A stretch of DNA of 64,000 nucleotides, from contig OZ242303.1 in the NCBI GenBank assembly GCA_965207945.1, forward strand, positions 1,054,001 to 1,118,000, written 5' to 3'. The DNA is from JAAOII01 sp965207945. GTDB taxonomy: Bacteria; Pseudomonadota; Gammaproteobacteria; CBDBNL01; JAAOII01. Positions 46,059 to 54,856 of the stretch are shown one piece after another; positions within the stretch are counted from its first letter, which is position 1, and each line of letters begins with the position of its first letter. The position numbers were made by a program, and so were the translations under genes. Under the pieces are notes generated by a model. It ran no database searches. It was not told where the DNA came from and was given only the letters and a program-made list of their open reading frames with translations.

Positions 46059-47648
46059 ATACATATTGGACTCTGAGTGTATGCAGTAAGAGGGAAGGAG
46101 CAAACAAATTCTATTATAATAACTGCTATGAACACTAAGTTATCTCTCTCAAACTCTTACTGGATAATCATTATTGCGGCTTCGTTGTTAATTAGCTTAA
46201 CTATGGGGCTCAGACAGACATTTGGCTTATATATGCCAAGTTTTACCGAAATTAATTCTGGCGGCAGAGAGTTTTTTGGTTTTGCTATTGCAGTACAAAA
46301 TCTATTCTGGGGGCTATGCTCTCCACTTTTTGGTGGCATTGCAGACCGCTATGGCTGTGGCAGAGTTGCAATATGGGGCTCAATAATCTATAGCTTAGGG
46401 CTATTAATCATGTTCTTAGCAACCCCATTTGGTTTATTTAGCGGGCAGATCTTGGTGGGGATTGGTTTGGCCGGAGCTGGATTCTCTGTTTCATTGGGCG
46501 CAATTGGCAAAAGTGTCCCGCTGCATAAAAGGTCAATGGCATTGGGAATCGGTTCCGCTGGAGGTTCTTTCGGACAGTTTGCTTTGGTCCCCATTAGCCA
46601 AGGACTTGCCACACAATTCGGCTGGTCACTTACTTTTGCAATTCTAGCAGGAATTGCCGCTGCCACCATGCTACCAGCTGCTTTTGCCATCAAGCAGCGA
46701 GATATTATCACTGCACCCTCCTCCACAAAAAATAAGCCACCCCTTAAAAAAGTACTCATAACAGCGTTGACTAATTATGACTATATTCTTCTTACTGGCG
46801 GGTTTCTTGTATGCGGTCTCCAAGTAGTATTTGTTGCCACCCATCTGCCAGGTTATCTTGCGGACTATGATATTCCTCCGCACATAGCTGCCTGGTGCCT
46901 CTCTTTGATAGGTCTTTTTAATATAGTCGGCACATTATTTTGTGGTTGGGCGGGAGGTAGGTACAGCAAAAAGAATTCTCTGACTATTCTATACATTCTG
47001 CGCTCCATAGTAATGATTGTTTTTATATTATCCCCACCCACAGTATTTAGCGCTCTGGTGTTTAGCTCAGCTTTAGGTTTCCTGTGGCTGGGGACCGTCC
47101 CTTTAACTAGTGGCTTGGTAGCTCATTTTTTTGGCACCGCCTATATGTCCATGCTCTATGGTTTTGTCTTTTTCTCTCATCAGATTGGTTCTTTTTTAGG
47201 AGCTTGGTTAGGAGGTTTTTTCTATGACTTGACAGGCAGTTACGACTACATGTGGTGGCTTGCTATTATTATGGGTTTTGTAGCTGCGGCGTTGCATTTT
47301 CCTATTAAGGAAAGCCGTTACTCTAATAGCATGATTGGGCATAACTGAGCAAAATTGGACAAAATTGTTATAAAAAAGCACTTAAAATAATCTAATATTT
47401 TAATTAAAATATAATATAAATGTCCCCCATAATTGAAGTTATGATGACATATAATTTGATTAACTGATGCTTAACTAACACTTTAATAATTATGTTGATT
47501 GGAATACCCAAAGAAATGAAGAATCATGAATACAGAGTAGGATTATTACCCAGCTCCGTAGCCGAACTCACCAAGAATGGTCATAGCGTTATTGCTGAAA
47601 CCAGTTGTGGAGTCGGAGCAGGATTCGCGGATGAGGACTATGTTAAAG
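46059..47648. repeat. MFS-ald duplicated block, copy B
   Basis: This is the partner of 38465-40059. Homology starts in a shared stretch before the MFS start, with a few differences, and ends at codon 52 of the intact ald. The 143 bases between MFS and ald, presumably carrying the ald promoter, are shared by both copies. Confidence 0.95.
46128..47348 (+). CDS. MFS transporter, copy B, ahead of the taurine genes
   Basis: The 406-residue, about 12-span MFS protein is essentially the same as the one at 38539. The start at ATG 46128 follows from the shared boundary of the two copies; a GTG at 46077 extends the frame but lies in diverged sequence. It is 143 bases upstream of ald in the same direction. 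A role in importing or exporting a compound linked to taurine breakdown (taurine, sulfoacetaldehyde, acetate or sulfite) is possible but not shown by sequence. Confidence 0.85.
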   Translation: MNTKLSLSNSYWIIIIAASLLISLTMGLRQTFGLYMPSFTEINSGGREFFGFAIAVQNLFWGLCSPLFGGIADRYGCGRVAIWGSIIYSLGLLIMFLATPFGLFSGQILVGIGLAGAGFSVSLGAIGKSVPLHKRSMALGIGSAGGSFGQFALVPISQGLATQFGWSLTFAILAGIAAATMLPAAFAIKQRDIITAPSSTKNKPPLKKVLITALTNYDYILLTGGFLVCGLQVVFVATHLPGYLADYDIPPHIAAWCLSLIGLFNIVGTLFCGWAGGRYSKKNSLTILYILRSIVMIVFILSPPTVFSALVFSSALGFLWLGTVPLTSGLVAHFFGTAYMSMLYGFVFFSHQIGSFLGAWLGGFFYDLTGSYDYMWWLAIIMGFVAAALHFPIKESRYSNSMIGHN

Positions 47649-48616
47649 CAGGTGCTAAGATTATTAACCAGGCGGCAGAAATTTTTGCTCAAGCCGAGAT
47701 GATAGTCAAGGTTAAAGAACCACTTGCAGAAGAAAGAAAGATGCTAAGGAAAGACCAAATTCTTTTTACTTACTTACATCTTGCGCCAGATAAAGAACAG
47801 ACCGATGATTTAATCAAAAGCGGAGCTATATGCATTGCTTATGAAACTATAACTTCTCGTCAAGGAGGCCTGCCTCTGCTTGCCCCCATGTCGGAAGTTG
47901 CTGGTCGTCTATCGGTACAAGCTGGAGCCCATTGTTTAGAAAAAATCAACAAAGGACGTGGCGTCCTATTGGGAGGAGTTGCTGGAACGGGAGCTGCAAA
48001 AGTAGTCATTATTGGCGGTGGCATAGTTGGGATAAATGCCGCAACCATTGCCATTGGCATGGGCGCTCAAGTATTCATCCTAGATAATAATATCAATGCT
48101 TTACGCAGTATTGAAAGTCGCTATGGTTCCAGTATCCAGACAGTTTTCTCAAATAGCAGTAATATCAGCAGACACGTCCGTGACGCCGATTTAGTGATAG
48201 GCGGGGTTCTCATACCTGGAGATGTAGCACCCAAGTTGATTACTGCAGAGATGGTCAGGAATATGAAACCTGGCTCCGTTCTTGTGGATGTTGCTATTGA
48301 CCAAGGGGGCTGTATGGAAACATCGCGACCCACTACCCACTCCGACCCTACCTACATAGTTGATGAAGTTATTCATTACTGTGTAACTAATATGCCTGGA
48401 ATGGTTTCAAGAACATCTTCTATGGCACTAAACAATGTCACTCTGCCATTTACAATTAACCTGGCTAATAAGGGCTATGTCAAAGCTTTAAAGGACGACC
48501 CTCACTTTGCTGAAGGTCTCAATATTCATAAAGGAGAAGTGACCTATCGTGCAGTTGCAGATGCACAAGACATTCCCTACAGGAAAACAAGCGATATACT
48601 ATCGCAAATTACATAA
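47492..48616 (+). CDS. ald: Alanine dehydrogenase
   Basis: The 374-residue NAD-dependent enzyme oxidises L-alanine to pyruvate and ammonium. Family marks are MLIGIPKEMKNHEYRVGLLP, the active-site segment MSEVAGRLSVQAGAH, the Rossmann motif VIIGGGIVGINAA (about 173) and the C-terminal TLPFTINLANKGY. In this operon it regenerates the pyruvate used by Tpa. It is first of ald-xsc-pta-tpa, 29 bases before xsc. Its first 52 codons are duplicated at 39903. Confidence 0.96.
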   Translation: MLIGIPKEMKNHEYRVGLLPSSVAELTKNGHSVIAETSCGVGAGFADEDYVKAGAKIINQAAEIFAQAEMIVKVKEPLAEERKMLRKDQILFTYLHLAPDKEQTDDLIKSGAICIAYETITSRQGGLPLLAPMSEVAGRLSVQAGAHCLEKINKGRGVLLGGVAGTGAAKVVIIGGGIVGINAATIAIGMGAQVFILDNNINALRSIESRYGSSIQTVFSNSSNISRHVRDADLVIGGVLIPGDVAPKLITAEMVRNMKPGSVLVDVAIDQGGCMETSRPTTHSDPTYIVDEVIHYCVTNMPGMVSRTSSMALNNVTLPFTINLANKGYVKALKDDPHFAEGLNIHKGEVTYRAVADAQDIPYRKTSDILSQIT

Positions 48617-48645
48617 CTAATTACTAACTATAAAAGGTAAATCAA

Positions 48646-50388
48646 ATGAAAATGACACCAAGCGAAGCTTTTGTCGAAGTACTTGCTTCACGCAAAGTAA
48701 AGAATATATTCGGTATAGTAGGTTCTGCCTACATGGATGCACTGGATATTTTTCCAGCAGCAGGTATAAGATTTATACCCACAGTTCATGAACAAGGTTC
48801 TGCCCACATGGCTGATGGTTATTCACGAGTTACAGGAAGACATGGCGTATGCATAGCCCAAAATGGACCAGGCATAACCAACTTTGTAACTGGAGTGGCT
48901 GCTGCCTATTGGGCGCATTCACCAGTTGTGGCAATTACGCCTGAAACATCCACTATGTCCATGGGACTTGGCGGATTTCAAGAAACCGAACAGCTGCCTA
49001 TATTCTCCAAAATAACCAAATATCAAGCACACGTATCTGAGTCCGCCAGAATGGCGGAGCTAACAGCCCGAGCTTTTGATATGGCAATGGCACAGATGGG
49101 ACCAACCCAGTTAAATATTCCGCGCAATAAATTCTATGGAGAATTAGATGCCCATATTCCAGTAGAGATGGAATACTCCATTGGTGCTGGAGATGCTGCA
49201 GCAATATCCCAAGCCGTCCAGGCAATTAGCAAGGCAAAGAAACCAGTTATACTCTCAGGGGGAGGAGTTGTAATGGGAGATGCGGTCAAAGAAGTTATAG
49301 CGCTTGCCGAATATCTGGAAGCACCTGTAGTAAATAGTTATTTACACAATGATTCTTTCCCTGCAAGTCACCGTCTATGGTGTGGACCTCTAGGATATCA
49401 GGGCTCAAAAGCTGGAATGAAACTCATCAAAGATGCTGACTTAGTTCTAGTTATAGGTTCACGTCTAGGTCCATTTGGTACCCTACCTCAACATGGATTG
49501 GAATACTGGCCCAAGAAAGCAAAGATAATCCAAATTGACACAGACAGAACAGTTCTTGGCTTAGTTAATCCAGCTGAGGTAATTATTCAAGGTGAAGCCA
49601 AGGCAGCCAGCAAAGCAATTTTACAAGGAATTAAGAAAACAAAACCCGTTTGCTTAAACAACAAAAATGTCCGTCTTAAGCAGATACAAAAAGAGAAAGC
49701 CCTATGGGAAGCAGAACTTGACCAATGGACTAGTGAAAAGGACAAATGGAGCAAATCCATCAAAAAAGAAAGTAACTACCCTTCTCCTCGTCGCGTCTTA
49801 CGTGAGTTAGAAAAGGCAATGCCTTCTAATGCAATGGTCTCCACCGATATAGGAAATATTTGTTCGGTATCTAATAGCTATTTGCGTTTTGAGAAGCCCA
49901 AAAGTTTCTTTGCAGCAATGAGCTTTGGTAATTGCGGCTATGCTTTCCCTGCCATAATAGGCGCTAAGGTTGGTGCTCCTAATAGACCCGCCGTTGCTTA
50001 TGTTGGAGATGGAGCTTGGTGTATGAGTTTTGGTGAGATTCTAACCTGTGTGCGTGAAGATATACCAGTAACTGCGGTGGTATTTAATAACGGACAATGG
50101 GGAGCCGAAAAGAAAAATCAAGTGGATTACTACGGTAAACGCTTCCTTGGCTCAAACCTACAGAACCCAAGTTTTGCAGAGATAGCTAAATCAATGGGAG
50201 CAGAAGGTGTTAAGGTTGAAAATGTCAATGATATTGGAGAAGCACTTGAAAAATCATGTGACGCTCAGAAGCGCAATAAGACCACTATTCTTGAAGTAAT
50301 GTGTACTAAAGAATTAGGGGATCCTTTCCGCCGTGATGCGCTGCAAGCTCCCAAGAGGTTTCTTAAGAAATACAAAAAATTTGAATAA
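48646..50388 (+). CDS. xsc: Sulfoacetaldehyde acetyltransferase
   Basis: The 580-residue thiamine-diphosphate enzyme converts sulfoacetaldehyde and phosphate to acetyl phosphate and sulfite. The N-terminal FGIVGSAYMDALDIFPAAG, the catalytic-glutamate context VHEQGSAHMADGYSR and the diphosphate-binding motif GDGAWCMSF running to FNNGQWGAEK fit Xsc and not acetolactate synthase. Length is normal. It is followed by pta, which uses its product. No sulfite oxidase or exporter gene is beside it. Confidence 0.96.
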   Translation: MKMTPSEAFVEVLASRKVKNIFGIVGSAYMDALDIFPAAGIRFIPTVHEQGSAHMADGYSRVTGRHGVCIAQNGPGITNFVTGVAAAYWAHSPVVAITPETSTMSMGLGGFQETEQLPIFSKITKYQAHVSESARMAELTARAFDMAMAQMGPTQLNIPRNKFYGELDAHIPVEMEYSIGAGDAAAISQAVQAISKAKKPVILSGGGVVMGDAVKEVIALAEYLEAPVVNSYLHNDSFPASHRLWCGPLGYQGSKAGMKLIKDADLVLVIGSRLGPFGTLPQHGLEYWPKKAKIIQIDTDRTVLGLVNPAEVIIQGEAKAASKAILQGIKKTKPVCLNNKNVRLKQIQKEKALWEAELDQWTSEKDKWSKSIKKESNYPSPRRVLRELEKAMPSNAMVSTDIGNICSVSNSYLRFEKPKSFFAAMSFGNCGYAFPAIIGAKVGAPNRPAVAYVGDGAWCMSFGEILTCVREDIPVTAVVFNNGQWGAEKKNQVDYYGKRFLGSNLQNPSFAEIAKSMGAEGVKVENVNDIGEALEKSCDAQKRNKTTILEVMCTKELGDPFRRDALQAPKRFLKKYKKFE

Positions 50389-50420
50389 TAGAACGATTAC
50401 TACACAAATCCTGTAAATCA

Positions 50421-50448
50421 TCGTAAACCCATAATCGTAAACCCATAA
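50421..50448. repeat. 14-base tandem repeat before pta
   Basis: TCGTAAACCCATAA occurs twice in direct tandem within the 65-base xsc-pta gap, immediately upstream of the pta start. It may be a slippage duplication. No regulatory role is evident. Confidence 0.8.
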
Positions 50449-50453
50449 TCTAT

Positions 50454-51566
50454 GTGATTACAAACAGCGAATTTATGTCGCGTCTTTTGGCAGCCAATAC
50501 TACAGCACGTATTGGCTTGCCAGAAGGCAATGACCCGCGAGTAATAGATGCGGCTTGTTCTCTTGCCCAAGATAGCATAGCCCATCCTGTACTGATAATA
50601 AATAAAAAAGTGGAGATATTTGCTAAAGAGCTGCAGCAAAAAACAAAAAAAATACATCTAAGAGAAGTGCGGCTGGTAAAAACTGACGCCACTCCGTCAG
50701 CCCCCGCCCCCGACCACTTATCTCTAAAGCCAGTTAACTCAGCAGCAGTATTTGACGAATCAAATCAGGTACAAATTGATGTGTTTAACAATCAAATTAA
50801 AGAAAACCAGCAAATCCTTAGTGAATTATTACTTAATATTAAACGTTACAAAGGACTAAAATCAAAACAAATAAATGAAGCGGTTACTGATCCCATTACA
50901 ACAGCTGCCTTACTAACTAGAAGTGGCTTGATTAACGCAACAGTAGCTGGAGCTACAGTCCCCAGTGCGGATGTAATTAGAGCAGGTATACAAATAATAG
51001 GTACTATGCCAGGCATAAAAACCGTATCATCCTGCTTTTTAATGTTAACCAAGCTCGGTATAATGACTTTCGCTGATTGTGCTATAGTCCCCGAACCAAA
51101 CGCTGAGCAATTAGCTGATATAGCCATCGCATCAGCAAAAACCCATCAGCAACTAACCACTGATGAGCCGCGAGTCGCCCTGCTATCTTTTTCCACTAAG
51201 GGGTCCGCAGCTCATAAACGAGTGGATAAAGTTGTTAATGCTTTACAAATAATTAAGAATAGCAACCCACAACTATGCTGTGATGGAGAATTACAAGTTG
51301 ATGCTGCTATAATCCCTGAAATCGCCGCAACAAAAGCTCCGCAATCAGAAGTTGACGGCAGAGCAAATGTCTTAATCTTTCCAGACCTAGATAGCGGCAA
51401 TATTGGCTATAAGCTTACGCAACGTTTGGGGGAAGCAACTGCGCTTGGTCCTTTGGTGCAAGGACTTAAGTCCCCATTTATGGATGTTTCACGCGGCTGC
51501 AGCACCAAGGATATAGTCCTAGTGGCTGCTATTGCGGGAATTATGGCGGCACCTAAGCAGGTATAA
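50454..51566 (+). CDS. pta: Phosphate acetyltransferase
   Basis: The 370-residue enzyme transfers the acetyl group of acetyl phosphate to CoA. It is of the short Pta type, without the N-terminal DRTGG domain. Visible are RIGLPEGNDPRVIDAA, VAGATVPSADVIRAGIQIIGT, ALLSFSTKGSA and FPDLDSGNIGYKL. A Pro/Ala-rich insertion near residues 75-100 lengthens it. The GTG at 50454 and ATG at 50475 are both possible starts and neither has a good Shine-Dalgarno. It sits between xsc and tpa and completes the route from taurine to acetyl-CoA. Confidence 0.93.
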   Translation: MITNSEFMSRLLAANTTARIGLPEGNDPRVIDAACSLAQDSIAHPVLIINKKVEIFAKELQQKTKKIHLREVRLVKTDATPSAPAPDHLSLKPVNSAAVFDESNQVQIDVFNNQIKENQQILSELLLNIKRYKGLKSKQINEAVTDPITTAALLTRSGLINATVAGATVPSADVIRAGIQIIGTMPGIKTVSSCFLMLTKLGIMTFADCAIVPEPNAEQLADIAIASAKTHQQLTTDEPRVALLSFSTKGSAAHKRVDKVVNALQIIKNSNPQLCCDGELQVDAAIIPEIAATKAPQSEVDGRANVLIFPDLDSGNIGYKLTQRLGEATALGPLVQGLKSPFMDVSRGCSTKDIVLVAAIAGIMAAPKQV

Positions 51567-51690
51567 TATAATTTATACATACACGATTTTAACCGATATA
51601 TGAACACGTCGTAAGACACTGTTATATGACTCAACAAAATATTTAGATATGAATATGACTACAGATAGAAAGAAGGGGAAACACATCAAT

Positions 51691-52980
51691 ATGGATAAGC
51701 ACTGGATGCCCTTCAGTGACAACCGAGATTTTAAATCCAAACCGCGAATAATGGAAAGAGCGGAAGGGATATATTACACAAATCAAAATGGTGACAAAAT
51801 TCTAGATGGCGCATCCGGATTATTCACTACCCCATTAGGTCACTGTCGCCCTGAAATCACCGATGCAATTACTCAACAGCTACAAAAACTTGACTTCACC
51901 CCACATTTTAATACTGCGCATGAGGTCTCATTTCAAGCAACTGAAAGATTGACACAAATACTTCCCGACAAATTAAACCGTATTTTCTTTACTAACTCAG
52001 GCAGTGAGACAGTTGATACTACCATCAAGATGATTTATGCCTACTGGCGTGCCAAAGGTCAAGGACAAAAGTCCATTCTTGTATCACGAGAAAGGGCTTA
52101 CCACGGAGTGAATATGGGTGGAGTGGCTCTTTCTGGTATAGCAAATAACAGACGGTTTTTTAACTCGCTTACTCCTTTAGTATCACATATGAGGCATACC
52201 TGCTTAACAGAAAATAGATTCACCCGTGGCATACCACAAAAAGGTATTGAATTAGCGGAGGATTTACAAAGAGCTATTGACTTATACGGTGCGGAAAATA
52301 TAGCTGCATGTTTCGTTGAACCAGTTGCGGGAGGAATCGGTTGCCTGCTACCACCCAAAGGATATTTGGATAGGTTGCGTGAGATATGCTCTAAGAACAA
52401 CATACTTTTGGTCTTTGATGAGGTCATCTGTGGATTTGCCCGCACTGGTGAGTGGTTTGCCAGCCAAACGTTTAATGTAGAACCTGACTTCATCACCATG
52501 GCAAAAGCAATTAGCAATGGGACAATTCCCCTCGGGGCTGTAGCTGCCAAGCAAGAAATATACGATACTATCATCAATAATGCAGACGATATGATGATTG
52601 AATTTTTCCACGGCTATACCTATTCAGCCCACCCAGTTGCATGCGCTGCATGTGTTGCTACTATGGATATAATGATAAACGAAGAGATGAACAAACGTGC
52701 CAAGAAACTGGCAAAAGTATTAGAGGATGCGCTTTTTCAATTACAGGGTATTCCGATAGTCCAAGATATCCGTAACTGTGGCATGCTTGCCGCTATAGAA
52801 CTAGTGCCCAAAGACAAACCATCATTACGCGGCACTGAAATTTATCAAAATCTATTCTGGTCAGGACTACACTTAAAAGGAACTGGCGATAATTTAATAA
52901 TCGCCCCGCCGTTTGTTATGGAAGAAGATGATATCAATAAAATATATGAGATTCTACGCGATGAGCTAAAGAAACACTGA
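51691..52980 (+). CDS. tpa: Taurine--pyruvate aminotransferase (class III)
   Basis: This is a class III PLP aminotransferase of about 430 residues. I chose the ATG at 51691 (MDKHWMPFSDNRDF), which follows an AGAAGGGG Shine-Dalgarno; an ATG at 51649 gives 443 residues. Visible are FFTNSGSETVDTTIKMIY, VFDEVICGFARTGEWFA (Asp for the pyridine nitrogen) and the PLP lysine in ITMAKAISNGTIPLGA. The sequence alone also fits omega-amino acid:pyruvate transaminases; the taurine assignment comes from ald, xsc, pta and tauABC around it. It produces the sulfoacetaldehyde used by Xsc and alanine used by Ald. Confidence 0.9.
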   Translation: MDKHWMPFSDNRDFKSKPRIMERAEGIYYTNQNGDKILDGASGLFTTPLGHCRPEITDAITQQLQKLDFTPHFNTAHEVSFQATERLTQILPDKLNRIFFTNSGSETVDTTIKMIYAYWRAKGQGQKSILVSRERAYHGVNMGGVALSGIANNRRFFNSLTPLVSHMRHTCLTENRFTRGIPQKGIELAEDLQRAIDLYGAENIAACFVEPVAGGIGCLLPPKGYLDRLREICSKNNILLVFDEVICGFARTGEWFASQTFNVEPDFITMAKAISNGTIPLGAVAAKQEIYDTIINNADDMMIEFFHGYTYSAHPVACAACVATMDIMINEEMNKRAKKLAKVLEDALFQLQGIPIVQDIRNCGMLAAIELVPKDKPSLRGTEIYQNLFWSGLHLKGTGDNLIIAPPFVMEEDDINKIYEILRDELKKH

Positions 52981-53014
52981 CAAGATTATATCTTTTAAGT
53001 ATAGAATTTAGAGA

Positions 53015-53914
53015 ATGTTTACAAAAATCAAGAATTTTTATAGAATATTTAAAAGAAATACTATAAAAATTATAAAATGGAGTAATTGGAACCGCTTAGC
53101 GCTTAGACTAATTCAGACAATAAAGCCTGAAGATATAGAAGTGGTTATAATAAAACCTGTAGAATCATCTTCTGCAAAAAGAGTCAAATTATTATCTCAT
53201 TTGCTGAATATGATGAAGCCAATTAAAACCAACTACCCGCTTATTCGCATAGGCAGCACTCATGATGGCGGATATTTAGTTCCTGATGATATGAATGGCA
53301 TTACAGCTTGCTTTTCTCCCGGTGTTTCTGTCAATGCCGATTTTGAATATGCTTTAGCAAAAAAAGGTATTAAATGTTTTTTAGCAGATTATTCAGTTGA
53401 TACTCCTCCTTTAGAGCATGAACTATTTTGTTTTGACAAAAAATATCTCGGTTACCAAGATAATTTACAGTATATTAAAATAGATAGTTGGATAGATAAA
53501 TACTGTTCACATCAAAGTGAGTTTATATTACAGATGGATATTGAAGGAGCAGAATATGAAATTATCAATAGCATTAACATTGACAACCTTCGTAAATTTA
53601 GAATATTAATTATAGAGTTTCATGCATTAGGGGCACTGTTATCAAATGCTATCACTTCCCCGAGATTTAAAAAGATCTATTCTACAATGGAAAAGCTATT
53701 AAAATATTTTGATATAGTGCATATTCATCCTAACAATTATGGTCATATTGATTCGGGCTATGGATATGAAATCCCTACTTACTTAGAGATAACTTTTTTA
53801 AGAAAAGATAGGGCATCCACTAAAGAGGCTGCCATTAAATTTCCACATACTTTGGATAGAAGAAATGTTGTTTACCATAAAGATATAACTTTACCTGAAT
53901 GTTGGTATAGTTAA
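53015..53914 (+). CDS. FkbM-family methyltransferase-like protein, copy 2
   Basis: The 299-residue paralogue of the protein at 45012 shares IRIGSTHDGGYLVPDD, ACFSPGVSVNADFEYA and ILQMDIEGAEYEII. It follows tpa by 34 bases, so it may be read through from the taurine operon although it looks like a glycan-modification gene. The two paralogues flank the MFS-ald-xsc-pta-tpa block in opposite orientations. Divergence is moderate, so this is not a recent copy. Confidence 0.7.
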   Translation: MFTKIKNFYRIFKRNTIKIIKWSNWNRLALRLIQTIKPEDIEVVIIKPVESSSAKRVKLLSHLLNMMKPIKTNYPLIRIGSTHDGGYLVPDDMNGITACFSPGVSVNADFEYALAKKGIKCFLADYSVDTPPLEHELFCFDKKYLGYQDNLQYIKIDSWIDKYCSHQSEFILQMDIEGAEYEIINSINIDNLRKFRILIIEFHALGALLSNAITSPRFKKIYSTMEKLLKYFDIVHIHPNNYGHIDSGYGYEIPTYLEITFLRKDRASTKEAAIKFPHTLDRRNVVYHKDITLPECWYS

Positions 53915-53921
53915 GCGATAT

Positions 53922-53985
53922 ATGTGCTCCCCCCAATATGTGCTCTCCCCAATATGTGCTCTCCCCAATATGTGCTCTCCCCAAT
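53922..53985. repeat. 16-base tandem repeat, four copies
   Basis: The unit ATGTGCTCTCCCCAAT is repeated four times head to tail, the first with one substitution (CTCCCC for CTCTCC). It fills most of the 93-base gap between the convergent methyltransferase and tauC genes. Copy number could vary between strains. Confidence 0.95.
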
Positions 53986-54007
53986 ATTTTTTATGGTTCT
54001 ATAAGCT

Positions 54008-54856
54008 TTATACTTTACCTTTCCAGGGTACTACAACTTTTTCAATATAACGCATTAGAAGGTCAAATGAATAGGCAATGACACCTATGACCACTATGCC
54101 CATCACCACCACAGAAGTAGCTAAGAAATTAGCAGCACTCAGAATAACAAAACCAAGCCCTTTCTCAGCAGCCACCAATTCGGCTGCCACCAAAGTAGTC
54201 CACCCAAAACCTATACCTATACGCATACCAGTGAGAATTTCCGGCATTGCTGCCTTCAGAATTACTTTAGTTAAAACTTGCCATTTACTTGCCCCCATTG
54301 AATAAGCCGCATGAATTTGCTCAATCGCAACAGATTTAACGCCAGAGCGTGTATTTAGCACCATAGGAGCGAAGATAGCCAGATAAATAATAATTATCTT
54401 AGCGGCTTCATCAATTCCAAGCCAAATTATTACCAAAGGCAAATAAGCCAAAGGAGGAATTGGACGATAGAACTCTATAGGCGGATCAAATATACCGCGC
54501 ATATAGCGATTAACCCCCATTAAAATTCCTATAGGTATAGCCGTAGCACATGCTATAAAAAAAGCACTAAAGACGCGAAACATACTCCAGCCAGTATGCA
54601 CCAAAAGATTTGAACCTCCAAAGCCATCAAACAGTATAAGAGTAAACTTATTCATAACTGCTATGGGTGAGGGTAAGAATAAAGGAGGTACTAACCTAAA
54701 TACTTCAGTGCTCAAATACCATGTAAGTAGCAACAATATCGCGGTAATAATGCTGATATGAACGCTCTTACCTTCTCCTGGAGTTCCGTAACCATCGCTA
54801 CTTCCGTTTCCAGAAGAAAATATGCTCTTAATACTATTAATTATTTTTTTCATCAC
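54008..54856 (-). CDS. tauC: Taurine/sulfonate ABC transporter permease
   Basis: The 282-residue inner-membrane permease of the BPD_transp_1 family resembles TauC/SsuC. About six membrane spans are visible. The EAA loop, contacting the ATPase, is at AAYSMGASKWQVLTKVILKAAMPEILTG, and TLVAAELVAAEKGLG follows. An N-terminal Ser/Gly-rich tail of about 30 residues precedes the first span. The start overlaps the tauB stop by 20 bases. Proximity to xsc/tpa supports taurine as substrate. Confidence 0.92.
   Translation of the reverse strand: MMKKIINSIKSIFSSGNGSSDGYGTPGEGKSVHISIITAILLLLTWYLSTEVFRLVPPLFLPSPIAVMNKFTLILFDGFGGSNLLVHTGWSMFRVFSAFFIACATAIPIGILMGVNRYMRGIFDPPIEFYRPIPPLAYLPLVIIWLGIDEAAKIIIIYLAIFAPMVLNTRSGVKSVAIEQIHAAYSMGASKWQVLTKVILKAAMPEILTGMRIGIGFGWTTLVAAELVAAEKGLGFVILSAANFLATSVVVMGIVVIGVIAYSFDLLMRYIEKVVVPWKGKV

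Noticed and set aside
33282..47648. Composite transposon or IS-driven duplication
   Set aside because: No transposase, terminal inverted repeats or target-site duplications were seen at the block edges.
53922..53985. CRISPR-like array
   Set aside because: The 16-base units are directly abutting with no spacers; it is a simple tandem repeat.
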